Below, one piece after another: positions 35,456 to 49,176 of a DNA stretch of 64,000 nucleotides (positions are counted from its first letter, which is position 1; every line of letters begins with the position of its first letter). Position numbers and translations under genes: made by a program. This DNA comes from Neovahlkampfia damariscottae (lineage: Eukaryota > Heterolobosea > Selenaionea > Neovahlkampfiida > Neovahlkampfiidae): NCBI GenBank assembly GCA_016618085.1, contig JABLTG010000010.1, positions 124,001-188,000 of the forward strand, written 5' to 3'. The notes beneath the pieces are model-generated. The model ran no database searches. It was not told the DNA's origin and worked only from the letters and a program-made list of their open reading frames with translations.

Positions 35456-35540
35456 AGCAGTGTGGCCGAGCGGTCCAAGGCGTACGACTTAAGATCGTTT
35501 CCACAGTATGTGGGCGCGGGTTCGAACCCCGTCGCTGCTA
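35456..35540 (+). tRNA. trnL-UAA: tRNA-Leu(UAA), copy 2
   Basis: All 85 bases are identical to copy 1 at 3119-3203 but on the other strand. The fold is the same: acceptor AGCAGTG/CGCTGCT, D-arm, anticodon loop CTTAAGA (UAA), long variable arm, T-arm GCGGGTTCGAACCCCGT, discriminator A. The bases after the gene (TATTTTTGATTTTT) are also identical to copy 1 and contain T5 runs that serve as pol III terminator. Confidence 0.95.
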
Positions 35541-35603
35541 TATTTTTGATTTTTCAAAATTTTTATTCGAAAGTCATTGAGAATAACAATGACAACAATG
35601 AGG

Positions 35604-36451
35604 TCAACGAGAAACTTGAATCAACAGAGGTTGATGATGTTTTTGTTGTACTGTTCCATGATACTGCTGCAGATACATTGAAACCAGCAGCTGAAATTGA
35701 ATTTGATCAAGTCTCCCAACAACAACATCCCTTCCAGATGCATCTTTGTTGGTTGTTTTTGGATAATGTGTTGAGCCTGAACTTAATGACCAAGTATATC
35801 CAACTATATTTTTTGAATTTGTGTCTGCATATAAACGAAACTCTCCAGATCCAACTCCAGCTCCTGTTCCAGTGGGAGGTTCCCGAGAATCTCCTTTTGA
35901 ATGATAAGAACTTGTCATATCTGTAATCCATACAGAATATTGAATTGTATTCGAAATAATCGGTTTTTTTGAAATCATCAGAGTTGGATCATATCTTACT
36001 TCCATCTAAAAATAAATTGTGACTCTTCAAAAACTTTTTGTTTTTTCTTCCTATTACAAACCATACGACCAGTGTCATCTTGTGGATAATAACTTATTGC
36101 CACAATATCTCCTCTTTTTTTACATCTGTGACTTTTTGAATGTTTTTGAAGTTTGTTTGATTTACGATGATGTCATGGTATTCAGCAGATTGTGGCCCTG
36201 AAACACCAAAAATTTGTTTAAAAGTATTAGAGCATCCATAAGTATGTTGAAGTAAACCTGATGTCCAGCTGGCACACTTTGCGAGTATAACAGAATTCTT
36301 ACCATCACAAACAATGTTGGATGGTGAATCATATTTGTTATTGGCAACCTGGATGTCTTTGATGAAGTTTTCTGCAACATTTATATGAGCAACCATATCC
36401 GCTTTCACAAAAGCCAAAGTAAAACAAACCAAGAAAATATTTCTGCACCAT
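35604..36451 (-). pseudogene. Decayed secreted NlpC/P60- or CHAP-like protein
   Basis: The coding sequence has a hydrophobic leader (FLVCFTLAFVKA) followed by CASWTSGLLQHTY, with a Cys in the usual catalytic place, then GDIVAISYYPQDDTGR where a His normally follows (TGH). A C-terminal section (SVWITDMTSSYHSKGDSREP, RDVVVGRL) fits a family of bacterial and amoebal cell-wall-hydrolase-like secreted proteins. The frame changes between the ATG (36451) and the leader, and again at an A6 run near 36115. A 54-nt GT-AG intron near 36006-36060 seems real. With a replaced catalytic His, loss of function is likely. Homology to the hydrolase class is from motif memory, not search. Confidence 0.5.
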
Positions 36452-36571
36452 TTGTTTTTTTTACTTGCAGTTTATTGGATGGGATTGACAAATAAAAGTG
36501 CAACATTTCTGGACAAAAATTAATGTTGATTTTGCAATTACAACAATTTTTTTGTGTTTTGAAAATCAACA

Positions 36572-36712
36572 TTACTTTTGTGTTATTTCATCTACCTTGT
36601 TTTCTCCATTTTTAATGATTTGAAGTAATTTATCAAAGTCATCTTTGCTAAAATTGAATTTTTCAACTGTTTTTTCTTTTGGTTTATTTCTTGTTGTTTT
36701 TTCTTTTGGCAT
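36572..36712 (-). CDS. Short Lys-rich hypothetical protein
   Basis: A 46-codon frame from the ATG at 36712 to TAA, starting MPKEKTTRNKPKEK and ending in a helical Lys/Glu tail. An ATTGGTTA motif 7 bases upstream (36719-36723 as CCAAT) matches the promoter pattern of annotated genes. A nuclear or nucleic-acid-binding role would fit the charge but is speculative. Too short for family recognition. Confidence 0.45.
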   Translation of the reverse strand: MPKEKTTRNKPKEKTVEKFNFSKDDFDKLLQIIKNGENKVDEITQK

Positions 36713-36796
36713 TTTTAACCAATGATAACAGAAGTCAAATTTATTGGTTGAATCATTCTGGCGCTGAAAATGAGATTCAGGATTCAGACAAAGATA

Positions 36797-37331
36797 TGGC
36801 AAACAAAAAACCCAAACAGATTGATATGAGCAAAAGTTCTAAAGGAAGCTGACAAACTTTTGGAAGCTACTGCAGATGAATTAAGAAACATGAACAAAAA
36901 AATGCTTGAAGAACCAAAAGAATTTCTGTATCAAAAATGTAGACAATCCACCTATTTATGAAGGATCTTCAAACTAAGAACAGTTCATGATGTTGAAGCT
37001 TGTTGAAGTGGCAAATCCAACCTGTTTTTTTCAACCAATCACTGCACTCAATTTTGTGAAAATGAAAATGGAAAGTAAGTGTTGGTGTGAAGACCAAGCT
37101 GCTTCAGTTGAAGACAAACCAGAATTACCATACAATCTACAACTAACAGAAAACAAACAAGATGAAAATTGGAAACTCTTAAATTTTGAAAACAAAATGC
37201 AAGATGATTTTAAAATTAATCAATGGACTGTTGAATGTAAACGTTGTAAAAAAAAATATATCTACACAAGTGGCTTTGATATATACGCAGATTCACAGGC
37301 AAATTTTCTCCTTCATCGATCCAAACTCTAA
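36797..37331 (+). pseudogene. Degenerate hypothetical gene (coiled coil plus Cys/His finger)
   Basis: Coding-like segments lie in different frames: a coiled-coil-like part (ADKLLEATADELRNMNKK), a Cys/His-rich part resembling a finger (NHCTQFCE), and a C-terminal part with two CxxC-type pairs (VECKRCKKKY). The last 115 codons from 36987 are open as a single frame. A GT-AG intron around 37073-37104 is possible. The parts cannot be joined without frame changes, so this is most likely a decayed gene. No family was identified. Confidence 0.35.
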
Positions 37332-37406
37332 AAGATGGTTTTTTCAAAAAAAAACAAAAAGAGGCTTCAGTTGAAAAACTGTATTTTACTAAATTGCCAT
37401 TAAAAA

Positions 37407-39574
37407 TTAATATTCAACAATTAAACCATTTGAATTTAACCATTTTAAATAATCTCTCCAAGTTTTGTCATACTTCAAAGTTTGTTCATCTCCAATAATC
37501 ACCAAACCATATTTACATCTAGTAATTGCAACATTCAACCTTTTCCAATCTGATAAAAATCCAACATTTCCTCTATTATTTGATCTCACAGTTGAAAAAA
37601 TGATAAACTTCTTTTCTCTTCCTTGAAATCCATCTACTGATTTTATTTCAATCTCTTCATTATTCAATACTTTCTTAATTGCTTTGACTTGTGATTTATA
37701 AGGTGAAATGATTCCAATGTCTTTTCTTGAAAATGCTTTTGAGATTTCATCAAAAACATCAATTACAATTTCCATTTGAAGTTTATTTATTTTAGAATTA
37801 TCAACATCTAATTCTTTTGATTTCACATTGATAAACATGATTGGAATTTTTTTGTTTGGCCATTTAAAACAATAAAAAATCCTTTCTGAAAATTCACATT
37901 TCTTGTCAGAAAGTAATTTTCCTTGATAAAATTCTTGTGAAGGAAATTCACAAATTTTTGGATGCATTCTGTATTGAACATTCAATAAAAATGTTGGAAG
38001 ACCTAATTCCATCAATCGACTGAAAAGAGATTTTGAAAATCCTTTTTTAATTGATTCTTGAACTAAAATGGTTGGTTCTAGTTGATTTGGATCTCCTGCA
38101 AGAACAATTTGTTTTGAACCTTTCATTATTGGGATTAAACAACCAGGTTCCAAACTTTGACAACATTCATCAACAACAACAAAAGGAAATTCAATCCCTT
38201 GTAATAAATCAACATCGGAACTAACACATGTTGAACAAATGATGTTTGTATTTTTCAAAATATCTTTGATTGTTTCTTCTTTTAGTTTTTGGATGTCTTT
38301 TTTTAATGTTTCAATTTGTGATCGATCTTTGGGTTTAACAAACATATTTTCAATTACATTTTATGTATATTTTTGATAAATCAAATAATTTAATCATCTT
38401 AGCTTTCATTTCTTGTATTTGTTTATAATTTTCATGTTCTTCAATTTTAAATTCTAATGTTGATGATAAAAGTCTTTCATTCGTTTTGGTAGGCTGTCCA
38501 ATTCTCAAAACTGAAATTCCTTCATTCAATAAACCTTCCAACACTGTTGAAAAAATTAACTATTTCATTTTCTCCACATACAATTATCTACAGCCACATT
38601 TGTAAATGCTGTCACCAAAATATTCACAGGATTGATTGAAATATACAATTTAATCATCTGAACCAAAGTTGTTGTTTTTCCAGTTCCTTTCAGAAAAAAT
38701 CAAAAAAAATGAAAAACCAACCTGGAGGTCCATGAATCAAAGAAATTCTGAAAAAAAAATTAAAAATGAATTTAATTTAAACTGTTGACTCATTGATTTT
38801 AAAATAGCATTTGTTTGCGCCTCATTTATTCTTCCTTTCACAGATTGTTTCCAATTTTGAATAAATGTATCATTTGGTTCAAATAGAAAAGAAGAGGACA
38901 TCAAATCAGTATCTCCTAATAAAATATTAGACAAATAACTTCCAATAGGTAAATGACTATTTTCGATATTTCTTTCATCTGGTCTGAATTGAATGGCTGT
39001 TAATGCTTCAGACATTTTCAACAATGTTGTTTGATTCATTGATTTATCAATTCTAAATAAAGTTGATTTATGAGACCAATGTTCAATATTGAGTAAAACT
39101 CGAATTGATTTTTGATTGAAATTCAAAATTGTTCCGTTGAATAGTTTATCTTTCATTGGGTGATTTATTGATAAAGAAATCATATCTCCAGAGTTGAAGT
39201 GATGATTTGGAAGTTTGTCAAAATTGAAATGAGAAAATTTGATAATCATATTTGAAAAAAAATGACCATCTGTTGTTCCCTTTAAATTGAACAAAGTCAT
39301 TCCTTCGTCAATAAGTCGTTGGTTAGAGTATGATGTCAATTGTTCATCAAGTTGTCTTTTTTCTTCTTCATATTCTAGATTTATAAATGTTTGAAAGTTT
39401 GAAATGTAGGTTTCTACGTCTTTCGTTGTGATTTTTGATGTTTTTTGCTTTTCATTTTTATTTTTTTTTTTTTTTACTTTTTTTAAGTTTTTCATTCTTT
39501 CCATCTTTTCTTCAATGGATATTTCTCGTTTTCTTGAAAAAATAAAAAAGAATTATTCCTTACTTGTTGCTCAT
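37407..39574 (-). CDS. UPF1/SMUBP2-like superfamily 1 RNA/DNA helicase
   Basis: The start is a very small first exon (ATG 39574, MSNK) joined by a 30-nt intron to a Lys-rich N-terminus. The helicase motifs are in order: I, GPPG|TGKTTT (split by a 35-nt intron); Ia, TAFTNVAVDN; II, DECCQ; III, GDPNQLEPT; IV, QYRMHP; V, SVDGFQGREK; VI, NVAITRCK. Five introns of 31-40 nt all restore the reading frame; the one at 38327-38357 explains an apparent break after KIYIK. Motif II DECC and the spacing fit IGHMBP2/SMUBP2- and UPF1-like helicases, without the UPF1 Cys/His region. The protein probably unwinds nucleic acid; cellular role unknown. The ATTGG at 39601-39605 lies 27 bases upstream. Confidence 0.9.
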
Positions 39575-39720
39575 TTATTCAAGACCCACCAAAAATAATG
39601 ATTGGTTGATAATTCGCGGGTGTTCACAATTGATAATATACATGAAAAGTAGAAGATTCGAATTTCTTTCATTTGTTGTAGCTTCATTTCATTTTATTGG
39701 TCAAAAAATATAACGAAAAA

Positions 39721-40359
39721 ATGAGCATAACTACAGTTCATCAATCCTTGCTTCAGCACATAATGAAAAATGGATACCTTGAAAAAACTGAACTTGAAGA
39801 ACTTCTGAGTAGCTTCAAAAGAACGAATAATGTGGAAACAACAGACAGAAGCATTGATGAATACATTGGAACGATTAATGAAGTAAAATTCAAATTAAAA
39901 ATTAAAAACAAAGTCTTTGAGTGATTTCCATTTCAGAATACAAGTATTAGTTCATCCAAAAACGAACAAAACTTTCTTTGGTATGATAAATCAAGTGGAT
40001 GATGATATCAGTCAATTAGCTACAAACTTCACTTCAAATGAGCTTTTATTTTTCAAAGCAATCGTATAAAAACAATTTATTTTTAATCTTTTTAGTTAGC
40101 TGAAATCGTACAAGCTGATGAAGAATCAAAAACTTTTTTAGAAGTTGACGCAATTAATGAAAGAGGAAAAATAGGAGCTGAAGAAGCTGAAAATACTCTA
40201 AATAGATTTATCAAAGAAAATTGGTTATCTGTTGAAAATCATGTGTAGGAAAAAAAAACTTAAAATTTCTTGAATAGTTTATGGTATGGAATTAGAACTT
40301 TACTTGATTTAAGAATGTACATTGATAATGAATTTGGAATAGACGTTCATCATAATTAA
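39721..40359 (+). CDS. NSE1 (SMC5/6 complex non-SMC element 1) homologue, short
   Basis: Four exons; the introns are 31-34 nt. N-terminal winged-helix region (SLLQHIMKNGYLEKTELEEL...), then INE|SLSDFHFRIQVLVHPKTNKTFFGMINQVDDD, which matches NSE1, then FTSNELLFFKAI|LAEIV and a second helix region ending YGIRTLLDLRMYI. Splicing is needed for the HPKTNKTFFGMIN frame. The C-terminal RING-like zinc domain of typical NSE1 is absent, because TAA ends the frame at 40357-40359. NSE1 is part of the SMC5/6 DNA repair complex. Assignment by motif resemblance only. The ATG lies 18 bases after an ATTGGTCA (39696-39703). Confidence 0.6.
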
Positions 40360-40653
40360 AATCCTTTGCAATTTTAAATTATGCTGTTCGTTCTTGCGCG
40401 AATCTATTCTATTCTCCTGTCAATATCCCAATCGTTACCATTTCTTGCTGTTACATCTGCATGATTTATTCGACTTGAGATAAAAATCACTTGAAAAGTT
40501 GCTCTTCTCAAGCTCTTTTTCTTGAATTTTCTAACAGCAGTGGCACAACACTTTCTTATTTGTGTCTTATTTCATTTCAAATGATGTTCAACAGTTCAAT
40601 AAACAGACAAACAGAACTTTTTTCACCTGAATTGGAAAAATTTTTTGAATAAC

Positions 40654-42551
<1,898 letters not shown>

Positions 42552-42770
42552 AGTTTGGAAGTTTATTTCTTAATCTTTTGATTTTTTATCTTCTTTTCAA
42601 TAATTTAATTGGAAAAAAAGAGTCCATATTTTAATTCATATTATAATCTTATATTATCAGTTTCATAGAATTCTATGGGCAAACAGTTGATTTTTAACAA
42701 CTTTATGACGAACCAATCAAATGTAACCTCTTTTGTCCAATCATTTTTTTTTCTCAACCAAATTTTTCAA

Positions 42771-43370
42771 ATGCTCACAAAAATCTGCAAAAAACAAAGT
42801 AAACAAATTTATACCATTTAACAACTTTAAAGTTAAAACTTGTGTCCGTGGATACGCAATCAGAACACAAGAAGATGTAAAAGCTTGTAAAAAAAAAAAA
42901 AAAAAAAATTGTTAAAATTATTCCTTTTAGTGCAAAAAGCAAACGTTGAGAGAACAATTGCTCGTTTCAATGTTTTAAGAAATTTAGGAAAAGAAGTTGA
43001 AATGTTTGATTATCACGAAATTCTTTTTTCAGCAGCAAAAAACAGAGATCCAACACAAGTAAAGTTTTGGTATGAACTTTTGAAAAAGGATAATATGGAT
43101 CCAAATCTTGAAACTTTTGGTATTGTATTAGGTTCATGTTGTATCGAAGGAAACACAGTTAGAGGTATTTTCTTCATGTCTGAATTAGCTCATTATTTTG
43201 ATACTGTTCCAGCTAAATTCTTAGAAACTATGAGTTTCATGTTAAAAGAAGATTCATCTCCAAAAGAAGCGCAACTTTTCGCTGATTTAGCAAAAGCTGG
43301 AAAACCTGTTGCTTCAAAAGTTGTCCAAGAAACAATTAAAACTGTTCTAAAAAACCCAAAATATGAATAA
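42771..43370 (+). CDS. Small PPR-like organellar protein
   Basis: Three exons: the first begins at the ATG 42771 (MLTKICKKQ), the next encodes KTCVRGYAIRTQEDVKA, and a longer exon has helical repeat pairs (FDYHEILFSAAKNRDPTQVKFWYELLKKDNMDP and LETFGIVLGSCCIEG) that look like degenerate pentatricopeptide repeats. The basic, Ser/Arg-containing N-terminus suggests mitochondrial import. PPR proteins bind organellar RNA. A CCAAT is at 42737-42741. About 165 aa; only 3-4 repeats, so partner functions are uncertain. Confidence 0.6.
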
Positions 43371-43510
43371 ATTTAAATTTATTTTTCTTTATCCTAAAAA
43401 CCAATAAATATTCGAACGGAATCAGTTTTTGATTTCATTGGTTTTCAAAAAGTTTGAAACGAAATTGAAGTTTAACTGTACTGCTCGGAAAAAAAGGAAA
43501 ATAAAAAAAA

Positions 43511-46500
43511 ATGGAAAAAGAAAATAAAGAAAACACTGAAAAAACGTACAAAACATTCCTCTTTTCTAATAGAAATTAAAACAGATCTCCATCAAAGAGA
43601 AAAAGAATTTCTTCAGATTCATCAGAAAATGAATCACCAATTGTAAAAAAGTGAATATTTAATTTAAATTTTAATTCTTTTGCAAGAAATAAAAGAAATT
43701 CTTCAAATGTAAATGAACCATCTTTATTGGACGAACAAGAACAAATCGAAGTTGAAGAAGAAATTCAGTTGGAAGAAGGGTAAAGAAAAAAAATTTTTTT
43801 TTTTTAATTCCAATAGGATGACTGAAACTCAAAACTTTATGTATGGTTTTACTACCAATTTAAGCAAAGAAAAAGAAGAAGAAATTCTCACCATTTTAAA
43901 AGGAAATGATGAAGGAAAACAATTTGAAGCCATTTCTGAATTATGTAATTTTTTTTCAATGGCAGATCCTGATACAATATCTACTGTAAGATATAGAGAG
44001 TATACGCCTTTATTACTTCAAATTTTAGCTGATGGTTATAACTTTGAATTAATGTTGCTCGCAACAAGAGCTTTGACTAATGTTTGTTATTTTTTAGAAT
44101 TAATCATTTAGATGATCGACTCTTGTCCTCCTACGTCTTCTCAAATTGTCTCAAATCAAGGTGTTTCAATCTTAATTGTAAAACTTCTCAATATTGAATT
44201 TATAGACCTAGCTGAACAATGTATTCAATGTTTATATTTCCTATCAGAAACCCACGGAATCGTTTTGTTAAAACAAGGTGTTTTATCCGCTAGTTTAATG
44301 TTTTTTGATTTCTTTGGTATTCATGTACAAAAGAACGTATTAAAAATGGCTGTAAATTTATGTAAAAGAATACCACATGACGGATTTGATCTTTTTCAAA
44401 CTGTTTTACCAAATTTAACAAATTTATTATCATACCAAGATGAAACAAGTAAATACCAAATTTTTAACATTTTTAGTATCACAAAACGCTTGTAAATGTT
44501 TTTTAAAAGCTGCTTTGAATATACAAAATGATGAGAAAAAAATTTTATTGATGGCTTCTGAAGGACTTGTTGATCAACTTTTTCAACTTGCAAAAAAAAA
44601 ACCGTATGAAAATTTAATTTTTTTTTAATTTTTTTTTAGTACTTTGAATGAAGATATAGTTTATATTTGGACTATTTTAGCAAGAGGTTCAAATAAATTG
44701 GTGACTTCTTTATTAGAAAATGGAATAATAGATGTTATTGATAAATTCTTCAATCATGAAGACCAAAAGAATTCAAAACTCAAACAAAAGTTCCCAATAG
44801 CAGAAATGGTTTCTTTTATCAAGGATATGAATCCAAGAACAAATGTTTTTACTTCTAACATGTCTTTGGAATCAAGAAAGTTTTTATTTCAATCATTAGT
44901 TGAACCTGAATTACCTGAAGATATTATTGATTCAAAATCGAAAAAAACATTCAATACAAGAGAGGAAATACTCAAAGATAACAAAGTGATTTATTTAGAA
45001 TACGTAAAAGTTATTTTACCATTGATCATCAAAACTTATACATCAAATATGAACCAATCTGTGAAATTAAATTGCTTAACAATTATAGGTACAATAATTT
45101 ATTATTGTTCAGAAGAAATGTTAAAAGAGATCTTAATGGTAATTTTAAATTTCTTTTTTCTTACCTTTGCAACAGGATATTCCAATTTCCAGTTTTTTGA
45201 CAAGACTTCTTGGTTCAAATGATTTGATTTTTATTTCAACAGGTATTCAAATTTCAGAAATTTTGATTCAAAAACTTCCTGATATTTTCAGTATCTATTT
45301 TGTTAGGGAAGGTGTTACAAATGAAATTAAAAAAATTTGTGGAGATGAAAAAGGAGAAATTACACTTTTGGATGAAATGAAAAAGAAAACAAAAATTGCA
45401 TTTGATGTTGCTATTGAAAATTACAGAATATCATTACAAGAAACTAAAGATGAAAAAATGGATGAAGAAAAAATCACAACTGAAAATTCTGAGGATTCAC
45501 AAAAAGAAACAAAAAAAACATTAGATTTACTCAATCATATTACAAAAGGAATAAAAAATTTAAACAAACCTGAAAAAGAGAAAAAAGGTCAATTTCAAAA
45601 ACCATTTGTAGAGGCACCAGAAATTCCATTTTCAAGTCGAATTGCAGAAAGTAGAGATAGTTTTAAAAATCCTGAATTATTAGAATTTGTTGTATCATCA
45701 GCTCAACAATTCAGAAATAAAAATCTTCTTAAAAATGATTTTGAAAGTAACATTTGTAAATCATTAAGAGAAGTTGGTGAAGAATTATTAGAATTAATGG
45801 AACAACCAAATGAAGATGATGAAACTGAATTATTAAACAAAATAGCTGCAATTTTAATATCTGATGAAGGTATCAGTACATTTGAATTTTTAGATTCTGG
45901 AATCATCAAAGTCTTGTCAATCTATTTACAAGATAAATCAAAACTACATTTATTTTTGAATATTTTTGATAAAGAAGCACAAATTCAACATTCAATTTCA
46001 TCACCAATGCCATTATTTGATAAATCAGCATATAGTATTCAAGATGGATCACCATTACCAGGAACTGAATCACCATCAATTGTTGGATCACCTGCATCAA
46101 CAAGTAGTATTTTTAATCATCAAGTTACTGGATCACCTTCATCATATTCAGCATCACCTTTTCGATCATCTTCATTGAAATCATCACCTTTCAAATCAAA
46201 AAGAGAAAATACTTACTTAATTGAATTTGTCAAAAAAATACAAAATTGTTTAACACAATCAGAAAATTTACCTTTGATCATCAAAGAAACTAATTCTTTA
46301 TTTTTTGGATTGACAAGTGTTTTAGGAATCGTTTCAAAAGAATTTAGAATTCAAATTCAAAGTTTAGATAATAAGGATATGATTTTTAAAGATGTTGAAG
46401 TTTCACCTTTGGAAAGAATCAAAATTATTTCAGAAATGATCCCAGAACTTGAAAATAGTATCAATAAAGAAGTCTCAGTAAATTTAAGAGATGATCCAAG

Positions 46501-48250
46501 TTTTGGTGGATTTACAATTGAAGAGGATGAAGAAGATGAACAAATTTCCATCACTGAAATAAAATTAGAAGATGAAATGAAACAAGAAGAAGAACAAGAA
46601 GAATATTATTACTTGAAAAAGATAGTTAAAAAAGAACAAGTTATTGAAGATGAATATACATTCTATTTGAATGGAAAACCATTAAATCCAAACATGAACA
46701 TATTCAATTCCATTTACTCCTATGGAAATAAAGGTGAAACTTTTGCTCCAAGACATCCATCAAATTTGAACCTTTGGGATAACACTTATACATTGACTTA
46801 TGAAAAAACAAAGAAAGAAATTCCAAAAACAACTGGTTTGACAATTAATGAAGAGACTTTGAATTGTTTAAATTTATTAAAACTCATATTTGATTCATCA
46901 AAAAAAATTGAAAAGAAACATTTCAGAAATGAAAAAATATCAGCTAAACTTACAAGACAAATTAATGATCCTTTAATGTTGTTTACAAATACTTTACCAA
47001 AATGGTGTTTCAGTTTAACAAAATCACATTCTTTCATCTTTCCTTATTCACTTCGAAAAAATCTTTTTGATTTAACATCTCTTGGTGTTGCAAGAAGTTT
47101 AAAAATTATGGAAGAAAAAATTGACAAAGGAAAAATCATTCACATTGAAAGAAAGAAACTTAAAGTTGAAAGAGAAAAAATCTTCCAATTTGCAAATGAA
47201 ATCTTCAACAAATATGGATTATCAAGATGCATTTTAGAATACCAATATAAAGATGAAGTTGGTGTTGGATTAGGTCCAACCATTGAATTCTATTCATTAG
47301 TCTCAAAAGAATTCAAAAAATCAAAATTGAATATTTGGATAAATGATAATGATGATGAATATGTCTCTAATTCATTTGGTTTATTCCCAAAAATCATTGA
47401 TTTCAAAAATGAAAAAGAATTATTGTTCAATGAAAATGTATTCAAATTTATGGGATTATTTGTTGCCAGAGGTATTTTTGATTTCAAATTATTAGATTTA
47501 CCATTTTCCAATGAATTTTTGAAATTAGTTTTCAAAAACAAAGAATTAGTATTTGATGATTTGAAATTCATTTATCCTTCCATTTATGAAATGATTAGAA
47601 AATTAAAACGAGATGAATTAACAGAAGAACAAATTGAAAATTTATATTTAACATTTACTGTTCCTGGTTATGATAAAATTGAATTAAAAAAAAATGGAAA
47701 TGAAATTGAGGTGAACAAATCAAATGTCACAGAATATATTGACCTTGTATTAGAATTTCTATTAAAAAATGGAATTTCTAAACAAATCAAATCATTCAAA
47801 TTTGGATTTCAAAAATTAATCAATTTACAAAATTTGAATTCATTTTCCATATTAGAATTGAATAAATTAATTAATGGAGAACAGCAAGTATTAAACGAAA
47901 ATATTTTATTGAGTTATACTAAATGTGATTTTGGTTATACCAATTCATCAAAAGTTATCAAAAATTTATTTCAAGTTTTATCTGAATTTGATTTGGATTC
48001 ACAAAGATTATTCCTTCAATTCGTCACTGGATCATCACAATTACCTGTTGGTGGATTAGCATACTTAAAACCAAAATTAACCATTGTAAGAAAACTACCA
48101 GAAACAAATCAATTACCTGATGATTTATTACCAAGTTGTATGACATGTACAAATTATTTAAAATTACCTGAATACACAACAAAAGATATTTTGAAAAAAC
48201 AATTAATCAAAGCAATCACAGAAGGACAAGGATCATTTCATTTATCATAA
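43511..48250 (+). CDS. TRIP12/UFD4/UPL3-like HECT E3 ubiquitin ligase
   Basis: About nine exons; small introns of about 25-40 nt, then one long exon from 45176. N-terminal Lys/Ser-rich region (MEKENKENTEK, SPSKRKRISSDSSEN), ARM-like repeats with TRIP12 features (FEAISELCNFFSM, LATRALTN|MIDSCPP, AEQCIQCLYFLSE, NVLKMAVNLCKRIP), a Ser-Pro-rich segment (about 46000-46200), and the C-terminal HECT domain. The HECT ends LPSCMTCTNYLKLPEY...EGQGSFHLS, with the catalytic Cys in MTCTNY. GVGLGPTIEFYSLVS and HECT motifs are intact. This class attaches ubiquitin to N-degron/UFD substrates and regulates chromatin proteins. The start ATG at 43511 follows an A-rich leader. Confidence 0.93.
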
Positions 48251-48272
48251 AATAAATTTTTAATTTGTTTTG

Positions 48273-48653
48273 TCAAAATGGTTGCAAAATAGTTTTTTCC
48301 AATTTTTCACTGATTTGTGTTACTATTGGATAATTGAATTTTTCATTGATTTGGATTTCCAATGCAGCAATGTTGTATAATAGATAAGAAGGAATTTCGT
48401 TTTGTATTTTTGTTTCTAAAGTTTCTTTTGGTATGTCAAAGATGATTCTATTGTTTTTGTTTGTGAATGATTTAGTTTCGTTTATCAATTCTGTTTTTTG
48501 TTTTTTGAACGCATAGTCTGCAACAAAAAAAATTTTAAAATTAATTTCTTCAATTTTCTCTTCTTCTTTTTCAAAATTTATTTCAAAGTTAATAGATTCA
48601 TATAAATCACTTGGATTTATAGAGTTCAAAATAAATTTAGTTATTTGAAACAT
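48273..48653 (-). CDS. Hypothetical protein
   Basis: A frame of 126 codons from the first ATG (48653, MFQITKFILNSINPS), ending NEKFNYPIVTQISEKLEK...LQPF. A CCAATCA at 48689 lies 36 bases upstream and is shared with the divergent gene at 48757. The protein is acidic in the middle, and shows amphipathic helices but no recognisable family. It overlaps no other gene, and lies tail-to-tail with the HECT gene (22 bp gap). Confidence 0.55.
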   Translation of the reverse strand: MFQITKFILNSINPSDLYESINFEINFEKEEEKIEEINFKIFFVADYAFKKQKTELINETKSFTNKNNRIIFDIPKETLETKIQNEIPSYLLYNIAALEIQINEKFNYPIVTQISEKLEKTILQPF

Positions 48654-48756
48654 CAAGAGTGTTAAATTTATTTTCTTTTGACAATTGTCCAATCATCTCA
48701 CTTTTTGTTTTTCTTCAAGACAAAAACAAAAGACAGCTTTTTTTTTTTTTTTATTT

Positions 48757-49005
48757 ATGTCAGAATACATAATGTCAAATACCTTCAATAGAATTCAAAA
48801 TTTAATAAATCAAATTCAACAACGACCTGCAAATCGAAAAACAAATTTTTCACACAATGAAGAAATAAATAGCAGTCAAAAACTGAGAATGCTGACATAT
48901 CAAAAGTTAAAAGATGATTACTATATAGATTCTGATGGAGATATTGCTACAGAATTTTTTGAAGCAACCCCAGAAGGTTCTTTCAAAAAAATATTTCCAA
49001 AATAA
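48757..49005 (+). CDS. Small hypothetical protein
   Basis: An 82-codon frame starting MSEYIMSNTFNRIQN and ending in TPEGSFKKIFPK with TAA. An upstream ATG at 48685 in the same frame would add 24 residues rich in Phe from a T-run and seems unlikely. The CCAATCA at 48689-48695 is between this ATG and the divergent one. No family is recognised; the segment DDYYIDSDGDIATEFFE is acidic. Confidence 0.4.
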   Translation: MSEYIMSNTFNRIQNLINQIQQRPANRKTNFSHNEEINSSQKLRMLTYQKLKDDYYIDSDGDIATEFFEATPEGSFKKIFPK

Positions 49006-49176
49006 ACAGAAATTCAGGTGGCGCACAATTGATCATCACTGAAAAATAAAATTTATGTAAAAAAAAAACATAATAGAAGGCTTTAATTGTCAATATTACA
49101 ATAATTGAATATAGTTGGCAATTTGTAATTTTAAAATAATAATTCAACATTTTATTTACAATTCATTGAAAGAAGA

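Noticed and set aside
38327-38357. Apparent frameshift in the UPF1-like helicase after KIYIK
   Set aside because: A 31-nt GT-AG intron in phase 1 rejoins the frame exactly (KIYIK|YRSQIETL), so the gene is intact.
39887-39960. Apparent frameshift in the NSE1-like gene
   Set aside because: A 31-nt GT-AG intron (GTAAAATT to ACAAAG) rejoins INE to SLSDFHFRIQV, the expected sequence.
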